From NCBI GenBank assembly GCA_029531795.1, contig JAPEIS010000007.1, positions 1,240,001-1,304,000 on the forward strand: 64,000 nt of DNA. Reading direction: 5' to 3'. Of the stretch, positions 20,140 to 32,252 are shown in pieces; positions within the stretch are counted from its first letter, which is position 1; each line of letters starts with the position of its first letter. A model generated the notes under the pieces. That model was not told the origin of the DNA and did not search any database. It was given only the letters and a program-made list of their open reading frames with translations. A program made the translations under genes and the position numbers. This DNA comes from Sclerotinia nivalis. Taxonomy: Eukaryota > Ascomycota > Leotiomycetes > Helotiales > Sclerotiniaceae.

Positions 20140-21510
20140 ACGTCATGAGTACTCGGAAGACATCATGAAGAATCAACCTTCCAGACTCGATTATTAATTG
20201 CACAAGGCCTCTGACACCATCCAAATGTCGAGCAGACCTAGGTCCACACCAATGATCTCACCAGCCTTGATCACAAACAGGCTAACCCATCTTGATGGAT
20301 ACAGAGGTTTGGTCATGTTGGGTACGGGCTTTTTGTCCGCTTGCAAGTTTTTTTGCTATCATCATATGGTACGTTTCAGATCCTTATAGCATTTCCCATT
20401 CCCCCTTGTGTTGTGATGAAAAAAACAGTCAACAGTTATCCCTGTCTTAAAGAATACATGTGGATTTTATAATTAGACTCTGAACACATTACCATACATC
20501 TTGTTGTTTGATTTGGTTTCGTGAATTGTAACTAACAATCCCAATAGATATTCTCAGCAGGTACCTTACTGTGTGAAGTAGTGACCATGACACTTTGACA
20601 TACGTCTGCATAGCCTCGAGCGTCACACAATATATGTATGCTTGTGTTTAATATCACTGATCCTCAGATGAGGAGTGTACTACTATGGGTTCTCTCTCTC
20701 TACCCGCTGAGAAGAGGCGTCAAGAATGTTGATGGCACCGAAAAGTTAAGTCCTCTCATTTTACTCTTTGGAAGACTTAGTCAACTATTTTGTCAAGTGG
20801 AGACTTTTCACAATTTCAGAAACAAAGATGTAGCAACAGAGTACGTTGTTTTGCATTCTTCCAGAATAGATTTAAGCATATAGCAAAAGAAATGAATCCA
20901 TGAACCTCAATCACAACTACCATGCCACATTGTCCATTGATCGTTGAAATCGTGATTAAGTTCCTATTGTGAGGTTTTCCAGGCGCTCCGCAGCAGCTGT
21001 AAGCGCCTCTGTGGCACTGCATAACACATTCACCTTGGTTTCACCATAGTCTCCTGTGATTTTGTTGGACAATTCCAGAAGCACTACAGTAAGTTCACTG
21101 GACTTGCTGCATTGCCGTAAACATATTGTTGGACAAAGCGGCCTAGCAATGTGCTCTGCCCTTCATCTCGGGGACCTGAAGCAGTGCAATAACGCATGTC
21201 ATACCCTACTCTTCCAAAGCATAGTACTGGCTCTCGGTGTCCAATATCTTCCATCGAAAAGCACGCCGCCATCTCGCTTTCCTATTTATCACATCATTCC
21301 CATTCTTTCTTTGGATCAAAACCTATGTTAACTGACGCCTTGCTCGCCTCTTGAGCTTTGGGGCGGTATATGTATTGAATGAAGGCTTTTTTGTGTTAAT
21401 AGAGGATATATAACTTGTTCGGCCTCTTGTGCTGTTGATAATTAATATCAATAGCTTGTGGAGTTAGTGAACCTTAGATTATTCTTGTTCTTGGTGTTTT
21501 TGAACTGTGT
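20140..21510. other. Intergenic region, no recognisable intact gene
   Basis: A frame from ATG 20224 reads MSSRPRSTPMISPALITNRL then THLDGYRGLVMLG. The LDGYRGL motif recalls the start of acyltransferase-3 membrane proteins, but nothing downstream continues it. Several other short frames to 21330 are unrecognised. It is probably degraded accessory DNA. Confidence 0.3.
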
Positions 21511-22427
21511 TTGTATTTGCTATGTATGGCAATGGAAGGGGCCTGTGATTTGATTGGCTTTTGGGGGTGGGTTAGGGAGAATTTATACCATTCATGTCTT
21601 GATAGCCCAGAAGAGTTGAAGCTAAAGATGCTGGCATCCATTTCAATCGATGCAAAGTGTATCGACCAGAGAGATGACGGCGAGAAGCCGACAGGTTACA
21701 TATATGAAGAGATGTACGCCAGCGCCTTTAAGATTGAAGAATGACTGTGATGTCCGTCCAGGGACATTGAAAGGGCGTCGGAGAAGGTTGATGTCCTAAA
21801 GTGGATATATCAAAGGCTCATCTAATCATAGAGATGGACGGGAAGAATGTCGAACAGGGAGCGTAGGTTAAATCTGCCCCTGAAATTATGGGAGAAGATG
21901 TTTCGCTCAGCCAATTTATGGAGTGTCACCGCTCACTTCTTGAGAATTGGCTTATGCACGAGAGCATTGGTTGCTCAAGAGGTCTGGAGTTTAACGTATG
22001 GCTTGGAGATGAGCTACAGTCATTGACCACGACTATATCATATCTGTAAACCAGCAAACGGGGAAAAATCTTACAATCCGATAAATCAGACATCGACAAA
22101 GGACTCAATCAGAGAGGTCCGTATACTAGCAGCAGAGGAAATGTATGCAAGGAAAGTGCTTCGACGGCGTGTATCTACCGTCACTACAAATTGGCTCCTG
22201 TATTGTACGGAAAACGGATATATTCGCCTCGTACCACAAAGGAGGAAAATGAGAAAATCAATTACATCATCATCATTCTTGTTGACAGGTCTCACTTCTT
22301 GTACTTGGGCAACAATACGATTGTGAGGAAGGAGACTAATTGGAATGAGGAAAGATGGCAGCTACTTTGCGAAAGTCATGGAATTATGGGCGTGTATAGG
22401 TTTTCCGAACCTTGGATTTTCTTCTAG
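21511..22427 (+). pseudogene. Unrecognised degenerate gene
   Basis: A plus-strand protein-like sequence runs through this stretch but is interrupted. The first part (LKLKMLASISIDAKCIDQRD, YIYEEMYASAFKIEE) ends at TGA 21742. A second frame, from about 21800, reads IIEMDGKNVEQGA, TAG, VKSAPEIMGEDVSLSQFMEC, HRSLLENWLMHESIG, LEFNVWLGDELQSL, TAA, KRGKILQSDKSDIDKG, YGKRIYSPRTTKEENEKINY and finally ETNWNEERWQLLCESHGIMG before TAG 22425-22427. Two internal stops and one frame change break it. I do not recognise the family. It could also be a live gene with introns that I placed wrongly, though no good GT-AG pair removes the stops. Confidence 0.4.
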
Positions 22428-23185
22428 ATGTTGGGGTTATATCTATGATCAAGAGATCTCCATCGTGTGTGATCTGACTAGACCAGCCACGGCATTCCTT
22501 GAAACATCCTTCACACTTTTGTGAAGAACAATGCTGGTTATTTTGTGAGTAGGTGAAGAGGCTCGATCCGTGAACTGGCGTGGTGTCCGAGGAGTTTATT
22601 CTGGTGTATGGAATAGCATATATACCAGAGGTATATAAGAGAGGATGAGCACACTGGAACTTTGATTACCTAACTTCCACTCGGGCGTCTTACCACAATT
22701 ATCAAACGTAGGCTGTGGTTTCTACGTCTATTGATCAATTATCTCAAGATTTTCAACCGATAATAGGCCAAGATTCAAAATAATCAAGCACCATTCATGT
22801 GTGAAGTATTAGAAAACCATAGTATTACGTTGCTGCTGTCAGTTAGCTTTCCAGACTCTAAACATCTAGAGCGATGGTACTTACTTGTAGATGCTGTGAT
22901 GAGATGCTGTGGCTCCCGGTGACCTTTGGTAACACCCGGCGAGCTCAATTTACAGGCATCAAGTTAATTATTAGAAACAGTACTTAATGCATTCCAATTT
23001 CTACATGCGAATAACCAGGTAAATATTAACTGAATTTAAATAATGAGGATGAATGAATGGTTATGGGAACAGAAGTTGACTCCCGGATAAATCTCGGGCT
23101 TAGACATCCGAACCTCAAAATATTTGATATCATAGAACTCTACCCAAAAGTACAATTTGACATTTCCCACAACTTCTAGCCAGGC
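22428..23185. other. Intergenic region upstream of mrp10
   Basis: AT-rich 5' flank of the ribosomal protein gene. I see no gene or repeat in it. Confidence 0.45.
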
Positions 23186-24220
23186 ATGGCTACTCCAATT
23201 TTCACGCGCATACCATGGCGCACAGTTAGCAGGCTGGGATCATCGGTATACTATTCAACCCCGTATTGCGCAAGGGAGGAACACAATTGACAATATTCGC
23301 AGTCAAAACCAGTCTTCTCGAATGCCTTCAAAACGCCACAATATGCGGCTACACCCCTCACCTCAAAGTCTGTTAGATACTCATCGAATATACCGTATGC
23401 TTATTTAATTCAACTATTGAAATCTAGAGACTAATGCTATTACAGCGATGTACCAAACCCCGCTTCTGCAGAAACAGCCTCGATGTATTTACCTCCATGT
23501 CCCCATGAACCCAGCAATTCCTAACCAGCCAATAGAACTCCACCAGCAGCAGAACCTATTTCAGAAGAACCGTCCGACGAAGAAATCTTCGACGTCCGTT
23601 ACCCCCGTAACGTTCAAGCCATTTACCTCAAGCCCCTGCGCCGCGAAGCCGAATACGGAGTTCCCTCCTGCGATTTGCAGCTACGATCCTATAGCGTCCG
23701 CAACCTGGAATTCTTTTCCGACTTCGCTCTCCGCGCTGCATACTATCTCGAATTACCTGCATATGGACCTATACCGTTGCCGAGAATTGTAGAGAGGTGG
23801 ACAGTCCCCAGATCGCATTTCATTCATAAGAAGAGTCAGGAGAATTTTGAGAGAAAGACGTTGAGGAGGTTGATTCAGATTAAGGATGGACATCCGGAGA
23901 CTGTGAGCTTATGGCTGGCGTTTTTAAGGAAACATGCGTACTATGGGATAGGAATGAAGGCGAATGTTTGGGAGTATAATAAGATTGGTGGGTTTTTCTT
24001 GCTTTGGGTTTGAATGTTACTAACATATTTATGATCAGGCGTGGGTAAGGCTATGGATGCGAGTATGGAGGAGATGAAGGAAGTCATGGAACCACAGTGG
24101 GAGTTGTTTGGTAGGAGACAAAGTACGGAGACGGCAGATAAGATTATGGAGATCTTGAATAGAGAGAGCTTCAAGGCGGCTGCGGGAGGCAGCTCTCCTG
24201 GCGTGAGAATTGAGCCATGA
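23186..24220 (+). CDS. rsm10: Mitochondrial small-subunit ribosomal protein S10 (uS10m)
   Basis: Five exons: 23186-23245, 23303-23394, 23446-23484, 23536-23987, 24039-24220; 274 aa. The first three introns are packed into 290 bp, and each removes an in-frame stop. The N-terminus is a basic, S-rich presequence (MATPIFTRIPWRTVSRLGSS), as expected for mitochondrial import. The S10 domain covers about residues 90-190: EIFDVRYPRNVQAIYLKPLR, CDLQLRSYSVRNLEFFSDFA, then PLPRIVERWTVPRSHFIHKK and SQENFERKTLRRLIQIKDG. The tail (GKAMDASMEEMKEVME) is typical of fungal Rsm10. It functions in the mitoribosome 37S subunit. Codon endings change from mostly C to mostly G/T near 23770. Confidence 0.93.
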
Positions 24221-24591
24221 TTTGGGCCGGCTCAGAAAGCCATAAAAACGGCAAGCAGAATGGGGTTAGACGAAGGATAAATAGATATCAAGACGGAACA
24301 TACATTGCCACACACATGAACTGTGGAGTTTGGATCAAGCCTTGATGTATTGTATGCATATGTAGAAGTAAAAGAATCAAGATACTAGCTTCAGTAGCTT
24401 TTCATCAAATCAATTTCATTCCAGAGCTCAAAACCACTCTCGATATAAAAATACTTTCGTCTCAAACTCGCATATCGAAATCGAAAATAGTCACGTGCCT
24501 CGCCTTGAATTCAATTTTCACGGTAAATTGCGTCTCGCGTGCAGCCATCCCCTCCTTTTCCCATCGCCAACCAAACTCCTCAAAATCCGCC
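24221..24591. other. Intergenic gap
   Basis: 3' flank of rsm10 and 5' flank of the TrpRS gene. The TrpRS frame is open upstream of the chosen ATG but has no earlier in-frame ATG. Confidence 0.5.
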
Positions 24592-26117
24592 ATGCTAAAA
24601 ACCTATCCACCCCGGCGAGCGCTCCAGAACGTGAAGTCACGAACTCTGTGTGCAGCATCCCCAAACCCCAACCATGCATGCAAACGACACCAAAGCACCA
24701 AACCCAGTCCACCTCAAGTAATATTTTCCGGGATCCAACCCACGGGAATACCACATCTAGGAAATTATCTTGGGGCGCTGCAAAATTGGGTACGGTTACA
24801 GGAGACGGCGGAGCCGAGTACGAAATTGTTTTACTCGATTGTGGATTTACATGCGATTACGGTGCCGCAGAAAAAGGAGGAGTTGAGGAGGTGGAAGAGG
24901 GAGAGTTTGGCGACGCTGTTGGCGATAGGGTTGGATCCGGAGAGGAGTACGGTGTTTTTTCAGAGCTCTGTAGGTGCTGTGTAGTTTTGTTCTTGGTGTT
25001 GTGGGAGTGAAGAAGTGGTGGGAGGCGAGGATGCAATGAGGGGTCTTGGGTCGATTGGTTTTGAATAGAGCTGATGTTGTATGTTTGAAGGTTGCTGCTC
25101 ATGCGGAGTTGATGTGGATATTGAGTTGTACGGCTTCGATGGGATATTTGTCTCGTATGACACAATGGAAGGTTCGTTTCTACCTCACTACCCTGGTTTT
25201 TTACATACTTTATTTCGCCATTTCACTAACATGTGACAGAGTAAATTATCTCTCCAAGATGATGCTTCACCACTAGATGGTGGCAACAAATCTAAGCTCA
25301 AATTGGGGTTGTTCTCATACCCTGTCCTGCAAGCTGCGGATATCTTGGTTCATAGGTATGCTCAGTAGATATCTACCCATTTTGTCATATTTTGCTTCCT
25401 GTTTGTATTCCTTGGCCTGGAGAACGAAGCTAATACTATGCGACAAGAGCCACCCATGTTCCAGTTGGCGAAGATCAAACCCAGCATCTTGAATTCGCTC
25501 GTGAATGCGTCACAAATTTCAATCATGCATATGGACCCCCTCTCATTGAACCGCAAACCATTCTTTGTGAGTTTTCCATTCTTCCCTTTCCATTCCTCGT
25601 ATTATTTCCACTCTCCAAACTCCTATTTTCCTTTCTAAAGCTAACACCCCCAGCTCCAACAAAACGCATAATGTCTCTCCAATCCCCCACCCAAAAAATG
25701 TCCAAATCACACCCATCCCCCCTCTCCCGCATCCTCCTAACCGACTCTCCCGACACCGTCACCAAAAAGATCTCATCCGCCCTTACGGATTCCCACAACA
25801 GCGTTTCCTATTCCCCTTCCGAACGACCTGGTGTTGCAAACCTCCTTACACTATGGTCATCGTTTGACACTCAAACCCCGAAAAGAACAGCGGCGCAAAT
25901 AGCCGAGGAATGTGTGGTAAAGAGCTTAAGTTTGAAAGATTTGAAGAGGGAGACGGCTGATGCGGTGAATGCTGGATTGGAGCCGATTAGAAGGGGATAT
26001 GAGAGGGTGTTGGGAGATGAGGGGTATGTTGAGGAGGTGGCGAGGAAGGGGGGTATTAAGGCAAGAGCAAATGCGGAGGAGACTATGGTTAAGGTTAGAG
26101 AGGCGGTCGGATTTTAG
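24592..26117 (+). CDS. msw1: Tryptophanyl-tRNA synthetase, mitochondrial
   Basis: Five exons: 24592-24969, 25091-25171, 25240-25355, 25448-25566, 25654-26117; 385 aa. The N-terminus is basic with no acidic residue in the first ~35 positions ([19 protein letters not shown]), fitting a mitochondrial presequence. Class I motifs are present: PHLGNYLGA (HIGH, about 54-62) and QKMSKS (KMSKS, about 245-250). Also seen are [50 protein letters not shown] and [14 protein letters not shown], all typical of bacterial-type TrpRS. It charges mitochondrial tRNA-Trp. Both large exons switch from C-ending to G-ending codons (near 24785 and 25880). Confidence 0.93.
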
Positions 26118-28243
26118 ATGGGTTGAATTTAAGTGAGTGTTAAGGATTGTACAGAATAGGGAATGGATGCAAAAGGTATTCATGTGTAAAGGATGAGACA
26201 TTCGTGGGGCGAAATGAAGATAACTTAGAATTATCTCCTTGTATCATACCAAGCAAATTAAAGAATTTGCACCTGCTACATATCAGACAATCTTTTCAAC
26301 AATTCATTTGCTCTTTCTCACCCGCACTTATAAAGTCTTCCTTTCTTTGACGCTTCAGAAAACCTCAACTCAGCCTCAGCCCACTCCACTCCACTACAAC
26401 AACTCCACCCTCACCTTGACTTCCTCCTGCCTTCCAACACCATCAACAATCTCCAGCCGAGCCCAACCTCATCTTTTTTGAAAGAATATCCACTCCAATC
26501 CGCTCCTCCACCCCAACAAAACCCAACTAGAGCAGCAAAAGACCAGCCGCCCCTTGGACGCACCCCGGAACCCCCATCTGAAGCGAGATTTTGTTCATTT
26601 TATTCCTAGTAAACCCTTCTACAACAGGTCAAATCTGTCCTGTATATCAAACACCTTTCTAGCCTAGGCGAGCAATTAGCTGCACCACGGCACTCGATGA
26701 GGTTTGATGGAGGGAGGTGTGTTCTTTGAATAAATGTTTTTTGGTTTCGCTTCTTAATCTGTACTCGAGTATCTGTAAACACTATCCCAGTATCCCTAAA
26801 CTCACCCCCTTTTATCTTTTATTAGATATTCCCTTTACAAATTACAAAATCTCCTTACAAAAAAAAGGCGTACATATGCATAGCTTAATTTCACACATTA
26901 CGTCTTTACTTCCATACTAGACACATTTTCAACGATGTAATTCTTCATCTTGTTCACTTCGTTTTATATTCCAAAACCCCAAAATATCCATCACATTGAA
27001 CATCAAAGCAAAGTGTGTTGATATGATTGATACCTGCTCTTATAATACCATAGCGTACCTAGTCCATGTAAGATATGCAAATTATCATTTCATATATATA
27101 CATACATCTAGCTCTGTCAACCAGTATCCCACTAGAGAGGAGTAAAAAATACTTATTTATGTCTCCCGTCGGAGGAATAACGAAAAAAAGACTATAGAGA
27201 TGGAAGAGTATAGCTCCTGACGGAGTACTTGTACAGGTCCTTGAATTCCGTGTCTTCTGTCGAAAAATAATATACACACAGAAACCTCACAATATAACAA
27301 TATAACATGATAGCAAATAAATGACATCAAATTTCCCCCAGCTCACTTACCAACCAGTAACCAGTACCCAATATCCTGAACCTAAACCTCAACATTAAAT
27401 CCACATCTCAAGCGCGGCTGTAGTCATTAGCACCAGAATATCCAGTCCAATACTTCTCACTAGTCTAATAGTTCAGATATGAAATCAATATTCAAATAGC
27501 TAGCTTCGAATACAGTATTCACAAAGGCCCTAGATCTCCAGGACAATTCGATGATTTGAATCAAACGATTTGGATACTTCGATACTTCAAAGTCTTCCAT
27601 TCCAATCTTTCCCACAAATTCAGAAATCCAAAACTTCTCATCCGTACTGTACACTGCAGTCTGCATTATTGAACACCCTAACACCCTAACAATCATCAAA
27701 TCAATCATAAACAATAGACACACCCCCTCCCCCCTCCCCGCAACTCCCATAACAACCATAACAACAAGAAAATTAAAATTCGCAGGACACAACAGGAAAC
27801 AGGGACCACAACCTCGACCGCCGAAAAGACATTGAAGTCTCAGGATAAGGATATGAAGATACTGGTACCAGTAGCACCAGTTGAAACTGGATTTAAAACT
27901 TCATCCTCGGTTAGAACTAGAAACAATGAAATTTAAGAGATCCATATAGGTGAGCCGCTCTTCCAAGCCATCCATCGCTCGTGGCTTTCGATCGGAATAG
28001 AGCCCTTTGATTTTCATCAGCTCGCTTTGCACAGTAGATTATAGTAGAATAGGATGAAGGAAGTCTCTGATTTTATATTGTATCTACCATCTGATTCCCA
28101 TGCGTAACACGCATTCTCTGTCTAACGCTATCAGATCGTATAACTTTTATGTTGATTAGAAAAGTAACAAGCTCTTCATTGATCATAAACTCTGGCACGC
28201 TCAAGTCTTCATTCCCACCTTCCACACAAAATGCAACCCCGTT
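26118..28243. other. 2.1-kb gene-poor spacer
   Basis: This lies between the 3' ends of msw1 (+) and SerRS (-). It has C- and CT-rich stretches at 26290-26620 on the plus strand and only short frames, none with a recognisable domain. The longest (27460-27792, minus) is hydrophobic at its N-terminus and not convincing. There is no tRNA-like B box. It may hold a non-coding transcript or simply long 3' UTRs. Confidence 0.4.
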
Positions 28244-29954
28244 TTAGACCTTCATGTCCTTCAACTTCTCCGCCGCTTCAGTTGGTGTAGCGCCGACCGG
28301 TGCAACCTTTGGTTTTGGTGCTTTGTCAACCTTACCCTTTGCTTTCTGGGAAGTGGTATCTTTGGGCAGTTCTTTGGAGAAAGCAATAAATTCAGGGGCA
28401 CCAGGAAGATATTTACGAAGAGGCTCTGGGACGTTGAAACCCTATTTATAGTCAGCAAACAAAAGTGAAAAATGAAGAACATCTCTTTACTTACTTCTTC
28501 AGTTTGGAAGTTTTCCAGAAGGCAGCACAATGCACGCTCGGTTGCACATAGAGTAGAGTTAAGTGCGTGAACGTATTTCTTACGGATCTCAGTTTGCATC
28601 TTGGTACCATATCTGATCTCGAGAGCTCTGGATTGGTAGTCTGTGCAGTTTGAGCAAGAGACTAGCTCCTTGTATTCTCCTTGGAAAGGGAACCATGCTT
28701 CAAGATCATACTTCTTGGCAGCTGCGTTGTTAAGAGCACCTGAGACGATTGCGACAACTCTGTATGGAACACCAAGGGATTGGTAGAACTCTTCCGAGAA
28801 GCTGATCATGCGGTCAAATTCTTCCCATGACTTTTCTGGGTCGGTGAGGACAAATTGTTCGATCTGGAATGGTTAGAAAAGGCGTTCTAGACTGGAAAAC
28901 CCAAAAATATATACCTTTTCGAATTGATGAACTCTGAAAATTCCCCATGCGTCTCTACCATGAGAACCAGCTTCTCGTCTATAGCACGAAGAAAAACCAG
29001 CATATCTTTGAGCATAAGTCAGTACAAGACTTTCCCGCCAAGAGTTTCTTAACATACCTAATAGGCACATCTTTAGCAGTCAACCACTCGTCAGCATGGA
29101 AGGCTGAAATTGGCTGTTCGGAAGTAGCAATAAGGTATTTATCGTTCTGGGCATCCCCATCAACAACCTTATAAAGTTCCTCATCGAATTGCTCTAACTG
29201 TGCGGTCTTCGCCATGTATTCTTTCAGCATAAATTGCGGAGTCTGTAATGGTGTATATCCCTTGCTATCCAAGAACTCCAAGCCATAATTGATCAAAGCC
29301 TGGTTCAAGAAGACACCCCACTTCTTCAAGAAATATCCTCTGTGTCCAACAACCTTAACTCCACGTTCTGGGTCATAACCATCCAGTCTCGTCAGAACTT
29401 CATGATGTGAAAGGACGTCCTTTTTCTCTACAGTAACACCTTCAGGGGCCCATGTACGTAGTAACTCATTGTGATCCTAATACCCATTAGCCACACCGGA
29501 CCTGAAGAAACTCGTATGCTGCCCATATAGAATTACCTCGTCGTTGTTCACAGGCACAGACTCGTGAACAATGTTGCCAATCGTGCTAATCTTTTTCTTA
29601 AGAATTATTTCTTTCTCTGCCGCTGCGTCAAGCCAGGTCTTCTTCTCCTTCTCCAAATCTGCTTTTTGCTGTAATAATTCGGTAGCATCCTCCTTAGCCT
29701 TCTTTTTTGCGCCGATTGCTTTTTGAGTTTCGTTGATCCTGCTGTTGACTTGTGTAGCTGCGTACTGGGCTGCAATAGTTTGTCAGTATCTGTATAATTA
29801 TGGTTTTCTTTGCTGGCTTACTTCTGCGGTGATCCTCGTACATAGCAATCACTTCATCAACAGCCTCTTCAGGTGCATATCTGCGGCGTTGAGAGTCCTT
29901 AATCGTTTGTGGGTTCCCACCCCTCTCAGTAATGAAATCGTTAACGTCGAGCAT
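28244..29954 (-). CDS. ses1: Seryl-tRNA synthetase, cytosolic
   Basis: Six exons: 29954-29822, 29769-29537, 29476-29058, 29005-28915, 28863-28495, 28441-28244; 480 aa. The N-terminal coiled-coil arm (about 30-115; [20 protein letters not shown], then [18 protein letters not shown]) grips the long variable arm of tRNA-Ser. The class II core follows: motif 1 region around [20 protein letters not shown], motif 2 [20 protein letters not shown], and motif 3 region [40 protein letters not shown] is the eukaryotic type. The lysine-rich tail ([14 protein letters not shown]) is a eukaryotic extension. No targeting sequence is seen, so it is the cytosolic enzyme. Confidence 0.95.
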
Positions 29955-30468
29955 TTTGAAAATAGTCTAGCACACTCAAATATGTATGCCACGAGAAATT
30001 CTGTATATTTTGAACCGGTCAACTTTTTGAGTCACTAGTTTAAAGTACGATTGGTGGGGTCGCGATTGCACGGCTCCGCTAAGATAACATTCTGGCTGAT
30101 TGGGCCTAACACGTGATATGTATTTTGATATCAACAACCCCTTTTCTCACTGACCCCTTTGGCGGACCTCCTAGTCAGGTGTTTCCAGTAGTACCAAATC
30201 ATCAACGTACTGTACATATATCTTCAATACAACACCAACACGTTTGCAATTGGAATAGACGGTGAATACCGTTTAACGTACACCCATTGAACCGTTCGTA
30301 ACTACCATTCGTATTATCAACGTCAAGTGAAGACAGAGCAAGACATATGCCTATGCGACCAAAGATCTAGAAAGATGCCTCTCCCAACTCCAAAACTCCC
30401 ATACTAAATTAACCACATTCAGACATGAGACATCATAATCCAACGTATACTCCAAAACCCCTCCTTCC
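29955..30468. other. Intergenic gap
   Basis: Promoter of SerRS and 3' flank of the Rheb gene. Both genes are on the minus strand. I see no other feature. Confidence 0.5.
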
Positions 30469-31238
30469 TCACATGAGAATACATTTAGAATCCCCCGAAG
30501 GCTCATTAGGATTTTCACCCTTCTCGATTTGCTCAATCATAAGTTCAAATCCCTTGGTAACATTCTCGTTATAACGTGCACTTGCTTCAGTGAAAGCACA
30601 TTTGATCTTCTCAGCCAATGCCTTGCCTTGCTCAGCAGTGACTTGACGCTGCTCTGGTCGAAGATCACTCTTGTTACCAATGATTGTGATTGGAACCCAT
30701 TCAGTACCCTGTATAGTGTCAGTGAGCCGTTTTTTCAAAGTGATTGAAAAGAGAATTGATATTCCTATCGTACCAAGTGATTCAAGATCTTATCCTTGAT
30801 GACCTCCACCATTTCGAAGGATTGCATTGAAGCAACGGAATAGACAAGCACATAGCCATGAATACCAATGAAATGCTTTGAATTCAAGATACTGTATTCA
30901 TCCTACAATGTGAACTCCGTTGGTTATTTTTCCAAATATGTTATGACATGTGATTTTGATCAGATGAAATAGATATCTTACCTGACCAGCTGTATCAACG
31001 ATTTCTGTGGCAAATTCTTGCCCTTTGTACTTGATGACCTTGCTGAAAGTATTCTCGATAGTAGGATAATAACTTTCTACAAAGTGACCGTCGACAAACT
31101 GTACAGTAAGTGAAGATTTGCCTGTAGAAGAGAAAGGTTACTTTGATGTACTGTATTGTATGTTACGTATTATTATGGCATACCGACAGATCGACTGCCC
31201 ACAATAGCAATCTTGCGTTGTTTGGGTGGGGCAGGCAT
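30469..31238 (-). CDS. rhb1: Rheb-type small GTPase
   Basis: Four exons: 31238-31184, 31121-30982, 30902-30774, 30708-30469; 187 aa. G1 is GSRSVGKSS (14-22), where the Arg at the usual Gly-12 position is the hallmark of Rheb. The effector loop is YYPTIENTF (36-44), G3 is DTAGQDE, G4 is GNKSD and G5 lies near FTEASARYNENV. The C-terminus is CILM, a CaaX box for lipidation. In fungi Rheb activates TORC1 and controls nitrogen response and amino acid uptake under the TSC complex. The first intron interrupts the G1 loop, which fits ras-family gene structure. Confidence 0.95.
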
Positions 31239-32252
31239 ATTGAAATTATAATAACTTGAGATAAAATTATAATGAAAGGTAAAAAGTTGTTGTCTCGCAA
31301 TTGAGTACAAGGAAAGCGAGATATGGAAGAGCTTTTGATGTTTTGTTGGTTCTTGCAAGAAGGAAACTGGGGCAAGGCTGAGGTAAGAGGTTTGTTAGTA
31401 CTCCGTACCTAGGGCTAAGGTTCAGTGAGTTGAGGTACTCACAGCGCTAATGTTTAGGCTGAGTGGACCCAGATTAAGCTCGACTCGGAAGATGATCTCC
31501 CAACATAAGACTTACAAAATGGGACCAACAAGGAGAGTTATGGGTCGAGTGCCTTGTAAGTGGTTGGATGATGAATAAATTTATATGAATGCAAATTGAT
31601 TATCGTATTCAACAGGAAAGTGAATTTATGACGAAAGAAATGTTGTTTTTTGAATAATATGAAGTCATTCCAAGAATAGGAAGTTCTCGCAAAAAGTCAT
31701 TTCCTGGTTACGGATTTGATCATTATTACTCTCCAACTTTAGCAGGGTTGTCATGGCTGTCATGGCTGTCATGTCAATCGAGACCGGAGCCCATCGCCAA
31801 ACTCCAACCTACCTCATCACACGTCAAACACATAGTACCTACTAGGTAGGTAAGTCAAATGAATTACTCGTTCTGAATCTGCCACGACAACAGCAAAATC
31901 AGATGAGCATACTGCTATCCGGTGAAATACCTCTATTTCTAGAATAATTATGGTAATAGTAATGTGTTGTTTGGGTGGCCAGGGATTACTGGTGCAAACC
32001 CAGCTGCATGCACCCTATGGATATTTTCGATTAAGGAGCCCTCCATATCATACTTTCTTGAACCCCTCCTCCCCCATCCCGAAACAATCGCACCTAGGGT
32101 ATATTGCAAGATCTTCTCTCTGAACTGAACGCCTAAAATATATCATGAAGTATCAAAACATTTGTATCATATCCATTGTAACCATTATACCCATGACATC
32201 AGTATCAAACGCCTTCTTTTAACTGCCTTGTCCAAACGTCTTTCCATATATT
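31239..32252. other. Intergenic region between the Rheb and wapl genes
   Basis: About 1 kb. It has three copies of TGTCATGGC-like 9-mers at 31749-31774 and an ACCTACTAGGTAGGTA palindrome-like run near 31846-31861. I see no coding sequence. Confidence 0.45.

Noticed and set aside
23280..23535. In-frame stops in rsm10 as signs of a pseudogene
   Set aside because: Three ordinary introns with good borders remove every stop and give a continuous protein with a presequence and complete S10 domain.
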